Counted from the first letter of the stretch, positions 26,780 to 35,170 are shown. The stretch: 64,000 nt of DNA from Bog-473 sp963717455 (GCA_963717455.1 OY970336.1:5270001-5334000); one strand, 5' to 3'. Program-made: numbers and translations. The notes: generated by a model not told the origin, from the sequence alone.

Positions 26780-26968
26780 CGACAGCCGAGAGGGAGCCAG
26801 GGCGGGTCGGGAGATCCCCGCCTCCGGAGTCGGTCGGCCACATCGGGTTTACGTTACCGGCGTGACCCCAGATCGAGGGATCAGGTCACCGCCATCTGCA
26901 CGCCCGGGGGACGCCGCAACGGCAACACCCACCAGGGGATCAGCACACCCGAGCCGCGCCGGCGACGA

Positions 26969-27292
26969 CTATCGAGCGGCGGCCTCGGCCGGCTCGGGCC
27001 GCGGGGAGTCCGGCTCCAGGGCCCGGAGACCACGCCATACCGGATAGAAGACCGGCGGCGGGTCCCCGACTTCGGACGTCAACACCGAATCGATGCTGCG
27101 GGCCGTCCGCGGCAGACTCCGTTGGAGCTGCTTGCGCCGTGCCTGACCGTTCTCCGTGTCGAAGTAGTAGGCCATTCCGAAGCCGAGGGCGGAGACCAGG
27201 ATCCTCCCCGTGGTTCTCCGTGCCCGCCGAGCCCGCCTGGTCGCTGAACTCAAGAGTTGCTGTCGTGCCGTGTGCATCAGTGTCGTGTGCAT
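26969..27292 (-). CDS. Small basic protein with YFDTENGQARR motif
   Basis: 107 aa from ATG 27292 (a GTG one codon earlier is possible) with a GAGGGAGG site. A strongly basic N-terminus (SSATRRARRARRTTGRILV) leads into one short hydrophobic stretch, LVSALGFGMAYYFDTENGQA, then RRKQLQRSL. The FD..NG.RRR pattern after a hydrophobic segment recurs in small actinobacterial membrane proteins, often described as YtxH-like. No function is known. It precedes a group of other small envelope/stress proteins. Confidence 0.6.
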   Translation of the reverse strand: MHTTLMHTARQQLLSSATRRARRARRTTGRILVSALGFGMAYYFDTENGQARRKQLQRSLPRTARSIDSVLTSEVGDPPPVFYPVWRGLRALEPDSPRPEPAEAAAR

Positions 27293-27603
27293 CACCAGCC
27301 CTCCCTCGCCCCTGCCCTACCCGCACTAGGAGTGGGAAAAACCCCCGTCATTGCGGCGGCCAAGCTGGGGTCCGCACGACACGGGGGTGACGGCGCACCA
27401 GATGTCAGAGTCGTTCCCGGGGCAGGCGCGCACACACGCCCACTGACAACCCTGATGTCAAAGAGCGCGGGGCACTCGGGGGACGGCGGCACAACAGACG
27501 CGCAATTAAGCAGTCCCATCGGCCTCGCTCCTGAATGAGCTCTGCCCGAAGCCGGAACGCGAGAGCGCTTTGGCCGGCAAGTCCGGTACGTGATGCTCGC
27601 TGC
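27293..27603. other. 311-bp intergenic region without a supported gene
   Basis: No reading frame here has family character. One imperfect dyad, TGACA-N7-TGTCA at 27444-27460, lies about 150 bp upstream of the gene at 27292 and might be an operator; on the minus strand it includes TTGACA. Nothing else was recognised. Confidence 0.4.
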
Positions 27604-27897
27604 TCAGGACATCTCGGCCAGGATCTTCGCCTTCTGGTCGTTGAACTCCTGTTCGGTCAGGATGCCCTGGTCCTTCAAGTTGGCGAGCTCCTTCAGCTTG
27701 TTGATCAGCTCGTCGGAGTCCGGGGCGGCGGCGGGCGCCGGTGCCATCTGCTGAGGGGCTGCTGCGGCAGCTTCTTGGTTTGCGGCCTTCTGCTGCTGGT
27801 GGCGGGACACGCCACCGGCTACCGCGGTCGCCGTCCCGGCGATCACGGCGGTCCTTCCGACTGTCCGCAGGACCGGACGACGTCGCATCATGGGCAT
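27604..27897 (-). CDS. SHOCT-domain protein with one membrane segment
   Basis: 97 aa from ATG 27897, preceded by GAGGAGAGGAG. It has a basic N-terminus, one helix (TAVIAGTATAVAGGVS), an Ala/Pro/Gln-rich linker, and a C-terminal SHOCT module ELINKLKELANLKDQGILTE followed by QEFNDQKAKILAEM. SHOCT is a short oligomerisation or targeting motif found at protein ends. It lies 34 bp downstream of the DUF6325 gene on the same strand. Role unknown. Confidence 0.8.
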   Translation of the reverse strand: MPMMRRRPVLRTVGRTAVIAGTATAVAGGVSRHQQQKAANQEAAAAAPQQMAPAPAAAPDSDELINKLKELANLKDQGILTEQEFNDQKAKILAEMS

Positions 27898-27931
27898 CGT
27901 TGTGCTCCTCTCCTCTTCGGTCTCTGTGTTC

Positions 27932-28360
27932 TCAGCTCTTGAGTGCCTGCGCCAGCTCCTCGAACGCGGCCTCCACGAGGTCGGCCGGGATGCGTGCGCT
28001 GTCGACCAGCACCCCACCCGACCCGCGCAGTGCTTCGGCCAGCGGCTTCGCCCAGAGGTCCTCCCAGACGATCACCAGAGCGGAATTGCCCTCGGGCAGG
28101 TTGGCGGCCACGTGATCGAGGTCCTCTTCGTTCACCAGCCCACCGACCTCCCCTTCGATGGCTCCGAAGGCAGCCAGCTCGTCCATCTGGTCGAACTCGA
28201 GGCTGATGGTGTCACCCTTCTCGTCCTTCATGACGAACACCAGGTCGAGGATCCTGACCACGTCGTTCGCCACGAGGTTCTCGATCTCGGGGATGATCTT
28301 CCCGTTGAACTTGTTGCCAGGGAAGGCGATCACCGTGTAACTCACTGGTCCAAGCGGCAT
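27932..28360 (-). CDS. DUF6325 family protein
   Basis: 142 aa from ATG 28360 with GAGGAG upstream. MPLGPVSYTVIAFPGNKFNG, then IRILDLVFVMKDEKGDTISLE-like sequence (VRILDLVFVMKD), is the signature of this actinobacterial family of cytosolic proteins. These are often encoded beside SHOCT proteins, exactly as here with SHOCT genes on both sides. The Asp/Glu-rich middle (LEFDQMDELAAFGAIEGEVG) is typical. Its role is not known; the constant gene partnership suggests an envelope-stress function, by inference. Confidence 0.85.
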   Translation of the reverse strand: MPLGPVSYTVIAFPGNKFNGKIIPEIENLVANDVVRILDLVFVMKDEKGDTISLEFDQMDELAAFGAIEGEVGGLVNEEDLDHVAANLPEGNSALVIVWEDLWAKPLAEALRGSGGVLVDSARIPADLVEAAFEELAQALKS

Positions 28361-28427
28361 TGTGTCTCCTCTGCTGCGCGTGTCGTCTGCGGTGCTGGTC
28401 AGTTCCAATCGTAAGCCCGAACCCGGC

Positions 28428-28835
28428 TCAGGTGGCCAGGATCTTGGCCTTCTGCGCCTCGAACTCTGCGTCCGTGATCACGCCCTGGGACTTGAGGTCG
28501 GCCAGCTTCGAGAGCTGCGATGCCGTGTCGGTCCCCGCTGTGCCCGCGGTCTGCTTCACGTATTCGTCGAACGCCTTCTGCTGCTGCGCCGCCTCCTGGG
28601 CTGCCCGCTCGTGCATCTTGCCGCCCCTGGCGATCAGGTACACGAAGACGCCCAGGAAGGGAAGGACGATGACGAAGATCACCCACAACGCCTTGGCCAC
28701 GCCGCCCATGTCGTGGCTGCGGAAGATGTCGACGAACACCATGATCAGCAGCCAGATCCAGATGATGAAGAGGAAGAAGTACAGCATCGTCAGGAAGAAA
28801 TCGAGAATCGGGTATTGGTAACTGGCTGCAAGCAT
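28428..28835 (-). CDS. PLDc_N/SHOCT membrane protein (copy 1)
   Basis: 135 aa. Two membrane helices (residues about 10-36 and 48-68) frame the loop FRSHDMGGVAKALWVIF, which is the phospholipase-D-nuclease N-terminal (PLDc_N) motif without any nuclease domain. A coiled region MHERAAQEAAQQQKAFDEYV follows, then the SHOCT motif LSKLADLKSQGVITDAEFEA. ATG 28835 follows AAGGAG. A near-identical protein is encoded at 48326-48727, differing at about a dozen positions. Function unknown; the domain pair is common in actinobacterial small membrane proteins. Confidence 0.85.
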   Translation of the reverse strand: MLAASYQYPILDFFLTMLYFFLFIIWIWLLIMVFVDIFRSHDMGGVAKALWVIFVIVLPFLGVFVYLIARGGKMHERAAQEAAQQQKAFDEYVKQTAGTAGTDTASQLSKLADLKSQGVITDAEFEAQKAKILAT

Positions 28836-29029
28836 GCTGGCTCCTTACGTCGTGGTCGTGTCCGATGGTCCCCCGGCCCGCGGCCAGGCGTCGTGCAACC
28901 CCCTTACCCTCGCACAACGGCCGCTTTCATGCTATTCCCAGGTTCGGGTCGCGCGGTTTGGGACTCGAAATCCGTGACCGCCACTTGATTCGTGCACGGC
29001 GGATCCGGGCGGCCCGCCACCTGCCCGGG

Positions 29030-30493
29030 TCACAGTCCCTCCTCGGCGCGTAGCCGCCCACTCCTGCAGGCGGCGGCGAACTCCTCGTAGTCCCGCTCGT
29101 TCTGGTCGGCGTACGCCTCGGCGAACTTGGCCAGTGCCTTCTCGAAGCTGGGGCTGTTGCCGAGATACGAGGCCACGGCGATCCTGTCACCCGAGCGGGC
29201 GTGGGCCCGGGCCAGGGTGTGGGCGCACAGCTCGCCGTAGAGCTTCATGCCCTCCGGGATGGCGGTGTCGGGGTCGACGGACCCCTTCCAGTCCTGGAGC
29301 TGGCGGATGTAGTAGTCCCTACTCACGCCGTCGATGCCGTCGGTGCGCTGCCAGCCGAGGAAGATGTCACTGCTCGCCTGCATGAGCCGCTGACCGGCCA
29401 CCACTCGCGCCCCGTGGTTGGCATAGGCGCTCTTCTTCGTGAAGCGCTCCAGCACGGAGGCCTCGGCCTCCTTCGCCTGCAGGAAGAGGACGTCCTCGTG
29501 GCGGGGTCCATGGAGCAGGATGATCCAGGCCCGCGTGCCCACGCTGCCCACGCCCACCACCTTGCGGGCCATCTGGCTGAATTGGTACCCCTCGAGCAGG
29601 TGCTTGCGGTCGGTCGGCAGGCTTTGGCGGTACTGCCGGATGACACCGTGGAAGAGGCTCACCATCTCCTCGCTCTCCACCTCGGGGAACAGCTCCTCCA
29701 CCGGCACGATCAGCGGCGGGTCACTGATGATCCGCCGCTCCCCGTCGACCACTGAGGTCAGCTTGTCGAGCGCCTTCATGGAGTCCTTGGTGTGCGCCTT
29801 CTCGGTCAGCTTGGTGGCCGTGGACGCGATGTGGGCCTGGACCTTGGACCCGGTGGCGGCGGCCTGCTGCTGGAGGAGGGCCACCATCCCCTCTATCTCA
29901 ACCCGGCTGTACCAGACCTCAAGGTTGGTCATGGTCGCCATCTGCCGCATGGCATTCCGGTACACCTGTCCGAGGCCGACCACCGCCTCGGTCCGCACAC
30001 TCCTGGAGAACCCGCGCTGGCGCCCCGCGACGACGACGCTCGCCGCCAGTCGCTTGACGTCCCACTCCCAGGGCCCCGGGAGCGTCTCGTCGAAGTCGTT
30101 GCAGTCGAAGACCAGCTGGCGCTCCGGCGAGCCGAAGACCCCGAAGTTGGACAGGTGGGCGTCGCCACAGACCTGGGCCGTCAGACCTGACCGCGGGGTG
30201 GTCGAGAGGTCGGACGCCATGATCAGTGCCGCCCCCCGGAAGAAGGTGAAGGGCGAGACGAGCATCCGCCCGTAGCGGATGGGGACGAGCTCGGGCACCC
30301 GCGTCGTGGCCTGCTCCTCGAGGAGCGAGACGGGGTCGGGTCGGTCGGGCGGCGGCGCGAACACCGAATGGCTGTTCCGGGGCACCCGGGCCCGTGCCTC
30401 CTTCCCCTTCGCCTTGCTCTCGGCCTCACTCAGGTGGGAGAGGGCCGGGGGAATCGGATGGTCCGCCAGCCGGATCTCCTCGTCAATCGCCAT
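29030..30493 (-). CDS. DUF2252 family protein
   Basis: 487 aa, cytosolic. Diagnostic segments: PIRYGRMLVSPFTFFRGAAL, CGDAHLSNFGVFGSPERQLV, FDCNDFDETLPGPWEWDVKR and GVGSVGTRAWIILLHG. The CGDAHLSNFG and DFDET blocks resemble the catalytic HGD..NI and D.D motifs of aminoglycoside-phosphotransferase-like kinases, so a small-molecule kinase fold is likely. The activity is unassigned. ATG 30493 has GGGAGGTGG. It is divergent from the membrane protein at 30634 with a 140-bp spacer. Confidence 0.9.
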   Translation of the reverse strand: MAIDEEIRLADHPIPPALSHLSEAESKAKGKEARARVPRNSHSVFAPPPDRPDPVSLLEEQATTRVPELVPIRYGRMLVSPFTFFRGAALIMASDLSTTPRSGLTAQVCGDAHLSNFGVFGSPERQLVFDCNDFDETLPGPWEWDVKRLAASVVVAGRQRGFSRSVRTEAVVGLGQVYRNAMRQMATMTNLEVWYSRVEIEGMVALLQQQAAATGSKVQAHIASTATKLTEKAHTKDSMKALDKLTSVVDGERRIISDPPLIVPVEELFPEVESEEMVSLFHGVIRQYRQSLPTDRKHLLEGYQFSQMARKVVGVGSVGTRAWIILLHGPRHEDVLFLQAKEAEASVLERFTKKSAYANHGARVVAGQRLMQASSDIFLGWQRTDGIDGVSRDYYIRQLQDWKGSVDPDTAIPEGMKLYGELCAHTLARAHARSGDRIAVASYLGNSPSFEKALAKFAEAYADQNERDYEEFAAACRSGRLRAEEGL

Positions 30494-30633
30494 GGTGGAC
30501 CACCTCCCTGGACGCGTCGCGGCGCAACCGTTCCGTCCGCGAGGCTACGCAAGTTCGGGCCGGCCAGCCGCCCGCCCGGACGACCTTCGACCCTCTCCCG
30601 GGTCCACCGTGGGGACGACAATGATGGGACACC

Positions 30634-31605
30634 ATGGCCGGCAGCGGTGAGGAACGACCAGTGACGGTGGACGTCGAGGACGCGGGCGCCGGCGGCAGCG
30701 GGGCCGAGCCGGAACCGGCCACCACCCGCGCATCCCGGCGGGAGCGCGTCGGGAAGGGGATCGGCCGGCTGATCGAGGCCATCAACCGCAGCGACGACGC
30801 CGCCGTCGAGCAGGCCGTGATCCAACTGAGCAACCGCAAACGCTGGCTCGCCCCGCTGGCCCTGATCGTGGGCGCCTTCCTCATGCTGTTCCAGGGCCTC
30901 AAGCTCCTCGTCACCAATTGGCGCCTCACCCTGGTGCAGATCGTGCCCGCGATGTGGATCTGGGCCGCCATGCTCGACATCAAGATCCACCTCCTGCACG
31001 GCAAGCAGTTCCACGTCCTGCGCGGCCCCATCCTGATCCCGGCGGTGCTGGCGGTGATGGCCATCACGGCGGCCAGCTTCTACCTCAACGGCGTCTTCGC
31101 CTTTGCCATCTCCAAGCCCGGGAAGCCCGAGATCCGTCCCGCTTTCGGCCGGGCCAACCGTCATCTCCGGGTGATCCTGTCCTGGGGCTTCCTGATCGGG
31201 TTCGCCCTCGCCTTCTCCTCCCTCATCGTGACCCGCTGGGGCCACTGGGCGTTCGCCATCTCGCAGGGGATCGTCGTCGGCCTCATGATGCTGCTCTACG
31301 TGGCTGTGCCGGCCCGCATCGTCGGGATCGAGAAGAGCAAGAACACCCGGGACAAGCTCGCCGCCACCGCCGTCGGCGGCGCCGTGGGGGCCGTCGTGTG
31401 CTCGCCGCCCTACATGCTGGGACGTCTCGGCATCCTCATGCTCGGCTGGCACTACCTGTTCTGGCTGGGCGTCATCCTCATCATCGTCGGGGCCACCCTG
31501 CAGACGGCCGCGACCAGCGCGGTCAAAGCGGTCAAGTTCTCGGCCAAGCTCATCGGCACGCCGGGCAAGCTCCCGGAGCCCGCCGCCTCGCCGACGCCGA
31601 ATTGA
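30634..31605 (+). CDS. Polytopic membrane protein of unknown family
   Basis: 323 aa. A charged cytosolic N-terminus of about 70 residues (including ASRRERVGKGIGRLIEAINR) precedes roughly seven hydrophobic segments. Segments include LAPLALIVGAFLMLFQGLKL, ILIPAVLAVMAITAASFYLN and FLIGFALAFSSLIVTRWGH. A conserved-looking loop reads ISKPGKPEIRPAFGRANRHL. I do not recognise the family. It converges with the rhodanese-fused flavoprotein gene and shares a promoter region with the divergent DUF2252 gene. Confidence 0.7.
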   Translation: MAGSGEERPVTVDVEDAGAGGSGAEPEPATTRASRRERVGKGIGRLIEAINRSDDAAVEQAVIQLSNRKRWLAPLALIVGAFLMLFQGLKLLVTNWRLTLVQIVPAMWIWAAMLDIKIHLLHGKQFHVLRGPILIPAVLAVMAITAASFYLNGVFAFAISKPGKPEIRPAFGRANRHLRVILSWGFLIGFALAFSSLIVTRWGHWAFAISQGIVVGLMMLLYVAVPARIVGIEKSKNTRDKLAATAVGGAVGAVVCSPPYMLGRLGILMLGWHYLFWLGVILIIVGATLQTAATSAVKAVKFSAKLIGTPGKLPEPAASPTPN

Positions 31606-31660
31606 TGGGGCACTGAGTCACTCAGGCGCTGCGGCACTGAGCAGGGTGCTTCTCGTCGAC

Positions 31661-33337
31661 TCAGCGACGGAGCTCGGCACGCACCAATCGATCGGGATCG
31701 CCCGCTGCCGCTGCGTCGGTCGCTCGCCAGGTCCGATATCCCCCGTCGAGGTTTCGGGCGGCGATCCCCAGCTCGTGCAGCAGCATCGTCGCCGTGTGGC
31801 CGCGCTGTCCGACCTCGCAGTAGACGACGAAAGGCCCGGAGCCCAACGCGCCGAGACCCTCCCGCAGCACATCCAGCGGCACGTTGCGGCTCTCGGGGAT
31901 GGCTCCCGCTGCATGCTCGTCCTCCGAGCGAACGTCGAGGAGCGTCCAGCCCGTGGAGACCAGGCTGGCCAGCTCGTTGGCCTCGACCACGTCGCACTCG
32001 CCGGACATCAGGTTCTCAGCCATGTAGCCCAACATGTTGACGGGGTCCTTGGCCGAGGAGAAGGGTGGCGCATAGGCGAGCTCGAGGTCGGCCAACGCGT
32101 CGGCCCGGAGGCCCGCCGCCATGGCCGTCGCCAGCACGTCAATCCGCTTGTCGACCCCCGACCCGCCGACCGCCTGCGCACCGAGGATGGCTCCGTCGTC
32201 GGGGTCGAAGAGCAGCTTGAGCGACATCGGCTCGGCCCCGGGGTAGTACGCGGCGTGGCTCATGGGGTGCGAGTGGATGACGCGGTACGCACGCCCCGCC
32301 GCGAGGAGCCGGCGCTCGTTCCACCCCGTCATGGCGGCGGTGACGGCGAACACCTTCACGATGGCGGTTCCCTGGGACAGGGCCGGCCGCACGGTCCGGC
32401 CGCAGATGGCGTCGGCCACCCGGCGCCCCTGGCGGTTGGCGATGTTGGCCAGGGCGATGAGCGACGACCCCTCTCCGATGGAGTCCGCCTTCTCGACCGC
32501 ATCGCCAACGGCGTAGACATCCGCCGCGCTGGTCCGGCCGTCGGCGTCGACCGCGATGCCGCCGTGAGGCCCGAGCGCCAGCCCGGCCATCTCCGCCAGG
32601 CGCGCGTCGGGCCGCACGCCGATGGCGGCGACCACGAGTTCGCCCGGGATGGTCCTGCCGTCGGCGAGCACGACGCCGGTGTCGGTCACCTCTGCCACGC
32701 CCACCCCTGTCTCGACGGCCACGCCCTGTGCGACCAGCTCCGCCGCGACGAGCACGGCCAGCTCGGGGTCGAGTGGCATCAGCACCTGCTCGGCCGCCTC
32801 GACGACGGTGGTCCGGATTCCCCAGCCCGCCAGGTTCTCGGCCGTCTCGAGCCCGACGAAACCCGCGCCGATGACGACCGCCGTGCGAGGCGTGCCCCGG
32901 GCCTGGCCGGCCAGCTGCTCCGCGTCCTCGACGGTGCGCAGGACGCGCACGCGGTCGAACCCGGGCAGCGGAGGCCGGACGGGCGCGGCGCCGGGGCTGA
33001 GCACGAGTGCGTCGAACGGGAGCTCCGACGTCGCACCCTCCACGGTGGCGCGCACCTGCACGGTGTGCGTGGCCGGGTCGATGGCGACCACCTCGGATCC
33101 CACCCGGACGTCGAGGCGGAACCGTTCGAAGAGACGCTCGGGGGTCTGCAGGAGGAGGTCGTCCTCGTCCTCGATCACGCCGCCGACGAAGTACGGAAGC
33201 CCGCAGTTGGCGTAGGACACGTGGCCCGAGCGCTCGAGGACGATGATCGACGCTTCCTCGTCGAGGCGGCGGAGCCGGGTGGCCGCGGACATGCCCCCGG
33301 CCACCCCGCCGACGATCACGATCCGGCGCGGGCCCAC
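31661..33337 (-). CDS. CoA-disulfide reductase-like flavoprotein fused to rhodanese
   Basis: 558 aa in the cytosol. Domains in order: FAD site IVIVGGVAGGMSAATRLRR (residues 6-24), redox Cys45 in SYANCGLPYFVGG, NAD site TAVVIGAGFVGLETAENLA, second FAD motif DVYAVGDAVE, dimerisation domain, and a C-terminal rhodanese with active Cys507 in FVVYCEVGQRGHTATM. CDR-rhodanese enzymes of this kind reduce CoA persulfides/polysulfides with NAD(P)H. GTG 33337 is 2 bp after the stop of the CsoR-family repressor, so the two are one operon. The paralogue in the arsenic operon lacks the rhodanese domain. A sulfane-sulfur detoxification role fits both architecture and regulator. Confidence 0.9.
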   Translation of the reverse strand: MGPRRIVIVGGVAGGMSAATRLRRLDEEASIIVLERSGHVSYANCGLPYFVGGVIEDEDDLLLQTPERLFERFRLDVRVGSEVVAIDPATHTVQVRATVEGATSELPFDALVLSPGAAPVRPPLPGFDRVRVLRTVEDAEQLAGQARGTPRTAVVIGAGFVGLETAENLAGWGIRTTVVEAAEQVLMPLDPELAVLVAAELVAQGVAVETGVGVAEVTDTGVVLADGRTIPGELVVAAIGVRPDARLAEMAGLALGPHGGIAVDADGRTSAADVYAVGDAVEKADSIGEGSSLIALANIANRQGRRVADAICGRTVRPALSQGTAIVKVFAVTAAMTGWNERRLLAAGRAYRVIHSHPMSHAAYYPGAEPMSLKLLFDPDDGAILGAQAVGGSGVDKRIDVLATAMAAGLRADALADLELAYAPPFSSAKDPVNMLGYMAENLMSGECDVVEANELASLVSTGWTLLDVRSEDEHAAGAIPESRNVPLDVLREGLGALGSGPFVVYCEVGQRGHTATMLLHELGIAARNLDGGYRTWRATDAAAAGDPDRLVRAELRR

Positions 33338-33339
33338 GG

Positions 33340-33609
33340 TCAGGCCAGCTTCATGAACATGCGCTGGACCTCTTCGAGCGGGTAGCCGTCGGCCGCGGCC
33401 TCCTCGGGATTGGCCAGGCAGTAGGTCAGACCGGCAGCAACGAGCCGGAAGCCCGCCTGCTCGAGTGCCTTGGTGGCCGCGGAGATCTGGGTCACCACGT
33501 CGCGGCATTCCCTCCCCGCATCGAGCATGCGTTCGATGCCCTCAATCTGACCGGCCACTCGGTGGAGCCGCTTCCGCAGGTCGTCGATCACTTCCTCGGG
33601 CAGCTGCAC
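33340..33609 (-). CDS. CsoR/CstR-family repressor (CstR-like, His ligand missing)
   Basis: 89-aa all-helical repressor (DUF156). It reads HRVAGQIEGIERMLDAGREC, then RDVVTQISAATKALEQAGFR, then LVAAGLTYCLANPEE. Cys35 and Cys64 are 29 residues apart, as in CsoR (Cys36/Cys65) and CstR (Cys31/Cys60). The position of the copper-binding His of CsoR (four residues before the second Cys) is Gly60, so the Cu(I) site is absent. Two Cys without His is the CstR pattern, which senses persulfides through a dithiol. GTG 33609 follows GAGGAG. The downstream gene is a CoA-disulfide reductase-rhodanese and a perfect palindrome lies upstream, both as expected for sulfane-sulfur control. Confidence 0.85.
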   Translation of the reverse strand: MQLPEEVIDDLRKRLHRVAGQIEGIERMLDAGRECRDVVTQISAATKALEQAGFRLVAAGLTYCLANPEEAAADGYPLEEVQRMFMKLA

Positions 33610-33655
33610 GTCGTCTCCTCGCTTCCACGGTCTTCGTCTCGGCCACTTGGAGCAT

Positions 33656-33671
33656 ATACCCCTAGGGGTAT
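33656..33671. promoter_or_regulatory. CsoR/CstR-type operator, perfect 16-bp palindrome
   Basis: ATACCCCTAGGGGTAT is a perfect palindrome lying 47 bp upstream of the repressor GTG and 69 bp upstream of the divergent metallo-hydrolase ATG. The TACCCC/GGGGTA G-tract dyad is the recognised shape of CsoR-family operators. It is AT-flanked in a GC-rich genome. One repressor tetramer here could control both directions. Confidence 0.8.
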
Positions 33672-33739
33672 TTTCGCAATGGTGGGCCACCAGAGCTGGA
33701 CGCCCCTACGATCGGTTCCCGAGACGAAGGGGGCGCATC

Positions 33740-34621
33740 ATGCCGACGACCTTGGAGTGGTTCGGAACGGCCACGTTCCGCGTGCGTGATGCCGGGCTCG
33801 ACCTGTTCTTCGACGCCTATCTCGATCGACTCCCTGGCCTGGAGCCCGTCGGCCTCTCGACGGCCCAGGTCGACAAGGCGGACTTCGTCTTCGTGAGCCA
33901 CGCCCACTTCGACCACCTCTACGGAGTTGACGCCGTGGCGCTACGCACCGGCGCGACCGTCGTGTCGTCCCCCGAGTCGGCCCGTTGCCTGCGGGCCCGC
34001 GGGGTGCCGAACGACCAGCTGCTGGTGGTGACCGGGGGCGAAACGGTGCAGTGCGGCCCGACGACGAAGGTGCGAGTGCTCCCCGCGCTCCATTCGTGCC
34101 TCTTCGCGCACAGCGAGGCGGATACCGCGATCCCCTGCCTGGGCGACCTCGGGGTGAGCGCGCAGGAGCGCGCCTCCGCGGTGCAGGACCTCTTCGACCT
34201 CATGGGGGCGGTGCCCCCTCCGGCCGGGCCGGCGCTCGTGGCCATGAACGCTGCGTGTTCCCAGCACGACGGCGGCCAGCTGGCGTATCTGCTGACGACC
34301 GCCCGGGGCGCTGTCCTCGTGAGCGGCAGCGCCGGCTACTGGCGCGGGATCTTCGACGGCTTGCGTCCCGACGTGGCACTGCTCTCGCTCGGAGGGCGGC
34401 CCAACGTCGACGGCGAGCCCTTCCAGGGCTCCTCGGCGCAGTTCATGCTCGAGCAGGTGCAGCGGCTCCGCCCCGGACGCGTCGCCTTCTGCCACCATGA
34501 CCCGCTCTTCCCGGGCCTCCCGGGCGTGGACATCGGACCGGCCGCCGACGCGCTGCGCGCGCCGGGTGCCGCCGGGTACTTCGAGCTGGCGTACGCGTCG
34601 CCCCTGCGACTCTTCGACTGA
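33740..34621 (+). CDS. Metallo-beta-lactamase-fold hydrolase, UlaG-like
   Basis: 293 aa. It starts MPTTLEWFGTATFRVRDAGL with AAGGGGG before the ATG. The dizinc motif is FVFVSHAHFDHLYGVDAVAL (HxHxDH). Later His/Asp ligands may lie in ALHSCLFAHSEADTAIP and VAFCHHDPLFPG. The N-terminus resembles UlaG-type lactonases more than the ETHE1 persulfide dioxygenases. It diverges from the CstR-like repressor across the shared palindrome, so it is probably co-regulated with the rhodanese-fused flavoprotein. That link to sulfur chemistry is inferred only from regulation. Confidence 0.82.
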   Translation: MPTTLEWFGTATFRVRDAGLDLFFDAYLDRLPGLEPVGLSTAQVDKADFVFVSHAHFDHLYGVDAVALRTGATVVSSPESARCLRARGVPNDQLLVVTGGETVQCGPTTKVRVLPALHSCLFAHSEADTAIPCLGDLGVSAQERASAVQDLFDLMGAVPPPAGPALVAMNAACSQHDGGQLAYLLTTARGAVLVSGSAGYWRGIFDGLRPDVALLSLGGRPNVDGEPFQGSSAQFMLEQVQRLRPGRVAFCHHDPLFPGLPGVDIGPAADALRAPGAAGYFELAYASPLRLFD

Positions 34622-34717
34622 GACGCGGGAACCCCGCGGGGCGAAGAGACGCATCCTCGCGGCCGAGCGCTTCTGCGTCCAGCTGGCGAATCGGGCTGAG
34701 GGACTGACGCAGCCGCG

Positions 34718-35134
34718 CTAGCCGGCGACCAGCGCGTCGGTCAGACCGTGGATGCCCTGGAGTGGCGCCACAACGTCGTCGCTCAGGCCGAAGCGCGCCG
34801 CGATGACGGCCGGATCGGTGTAGCTGACCTGCGTGATGCCGTCCCCGTCCGCCCACACCAGGACCTTGAGAGGGAGGTCGAGAGCGGCCAGTGGCGCGGC
34901 GTCCATGACGCCTGTCCCCGCCGCCGGGTTGCCGAAGACCACCAGCGTCGTCTCCCGGAGGTCGAGACCCACCGCACGCGCCTCGGCGCGCTGGTCGATC
35001 ACGACGAACACCTTTTGGCCCTTCGACGCGAGCAGGTCGAGCAACCGGCCGACCGTGTCACCCACCGTGCGCGGGCTCGTCTTCGTGACGGTGCCGGCAC
35101 CTGTCGGCTCAGGAGCACCCGACGCCGCAGTCAC
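34718..35134 (-). CDS. DUF302 domain protein
   Basis: 138 aa, cytosolic. It begins (GTG 35134) VTAASGAPEPTGAG, then the DUF302 body: TVGRLLDLLASKGQKVFVVI, LRETTLVVFGNPAAGTGVMD and APLAALDLPLKVLVWADGDG. DUF302 proteins bind small ligands and are often encoded near sulfur or redox genes. The function is not established. It lies convergent to the metallo-hydrolase, about 100 bp away. No clear ribosome site. Confidence 0.85.
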   Translation of the reverse strand: MTAASGAPEPTGAGTVTKTSPRTVGDTVGRLLDLLASKGQKVFVVIDQRAEARAVGLDLRETTLVVFGNPAAGTGVMDAAPLAALDLPLKVLVWADGDGITQVSYTDPAVIAARFGLSDDVVAPLQGIHGLTDALVAG

Positions 35135-35170
35135 GGCTGTGCGCGCAGACAGCTCGTGGTGGGACGACCC

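Noticed and set aside
28428..28835. Phospholipase D or cardiolipin synthase
   Set aside because: Only the PLDc_N membrane motif is present; the HKD nuclease domains are absent.
33740..34621. ETHE1-type persulfide dioxygenase
   Set aside because: The HxHxDH motif is shared, but the N-terminus and overall pattern are UlaG-like and the ETHE1 signature is not seen.
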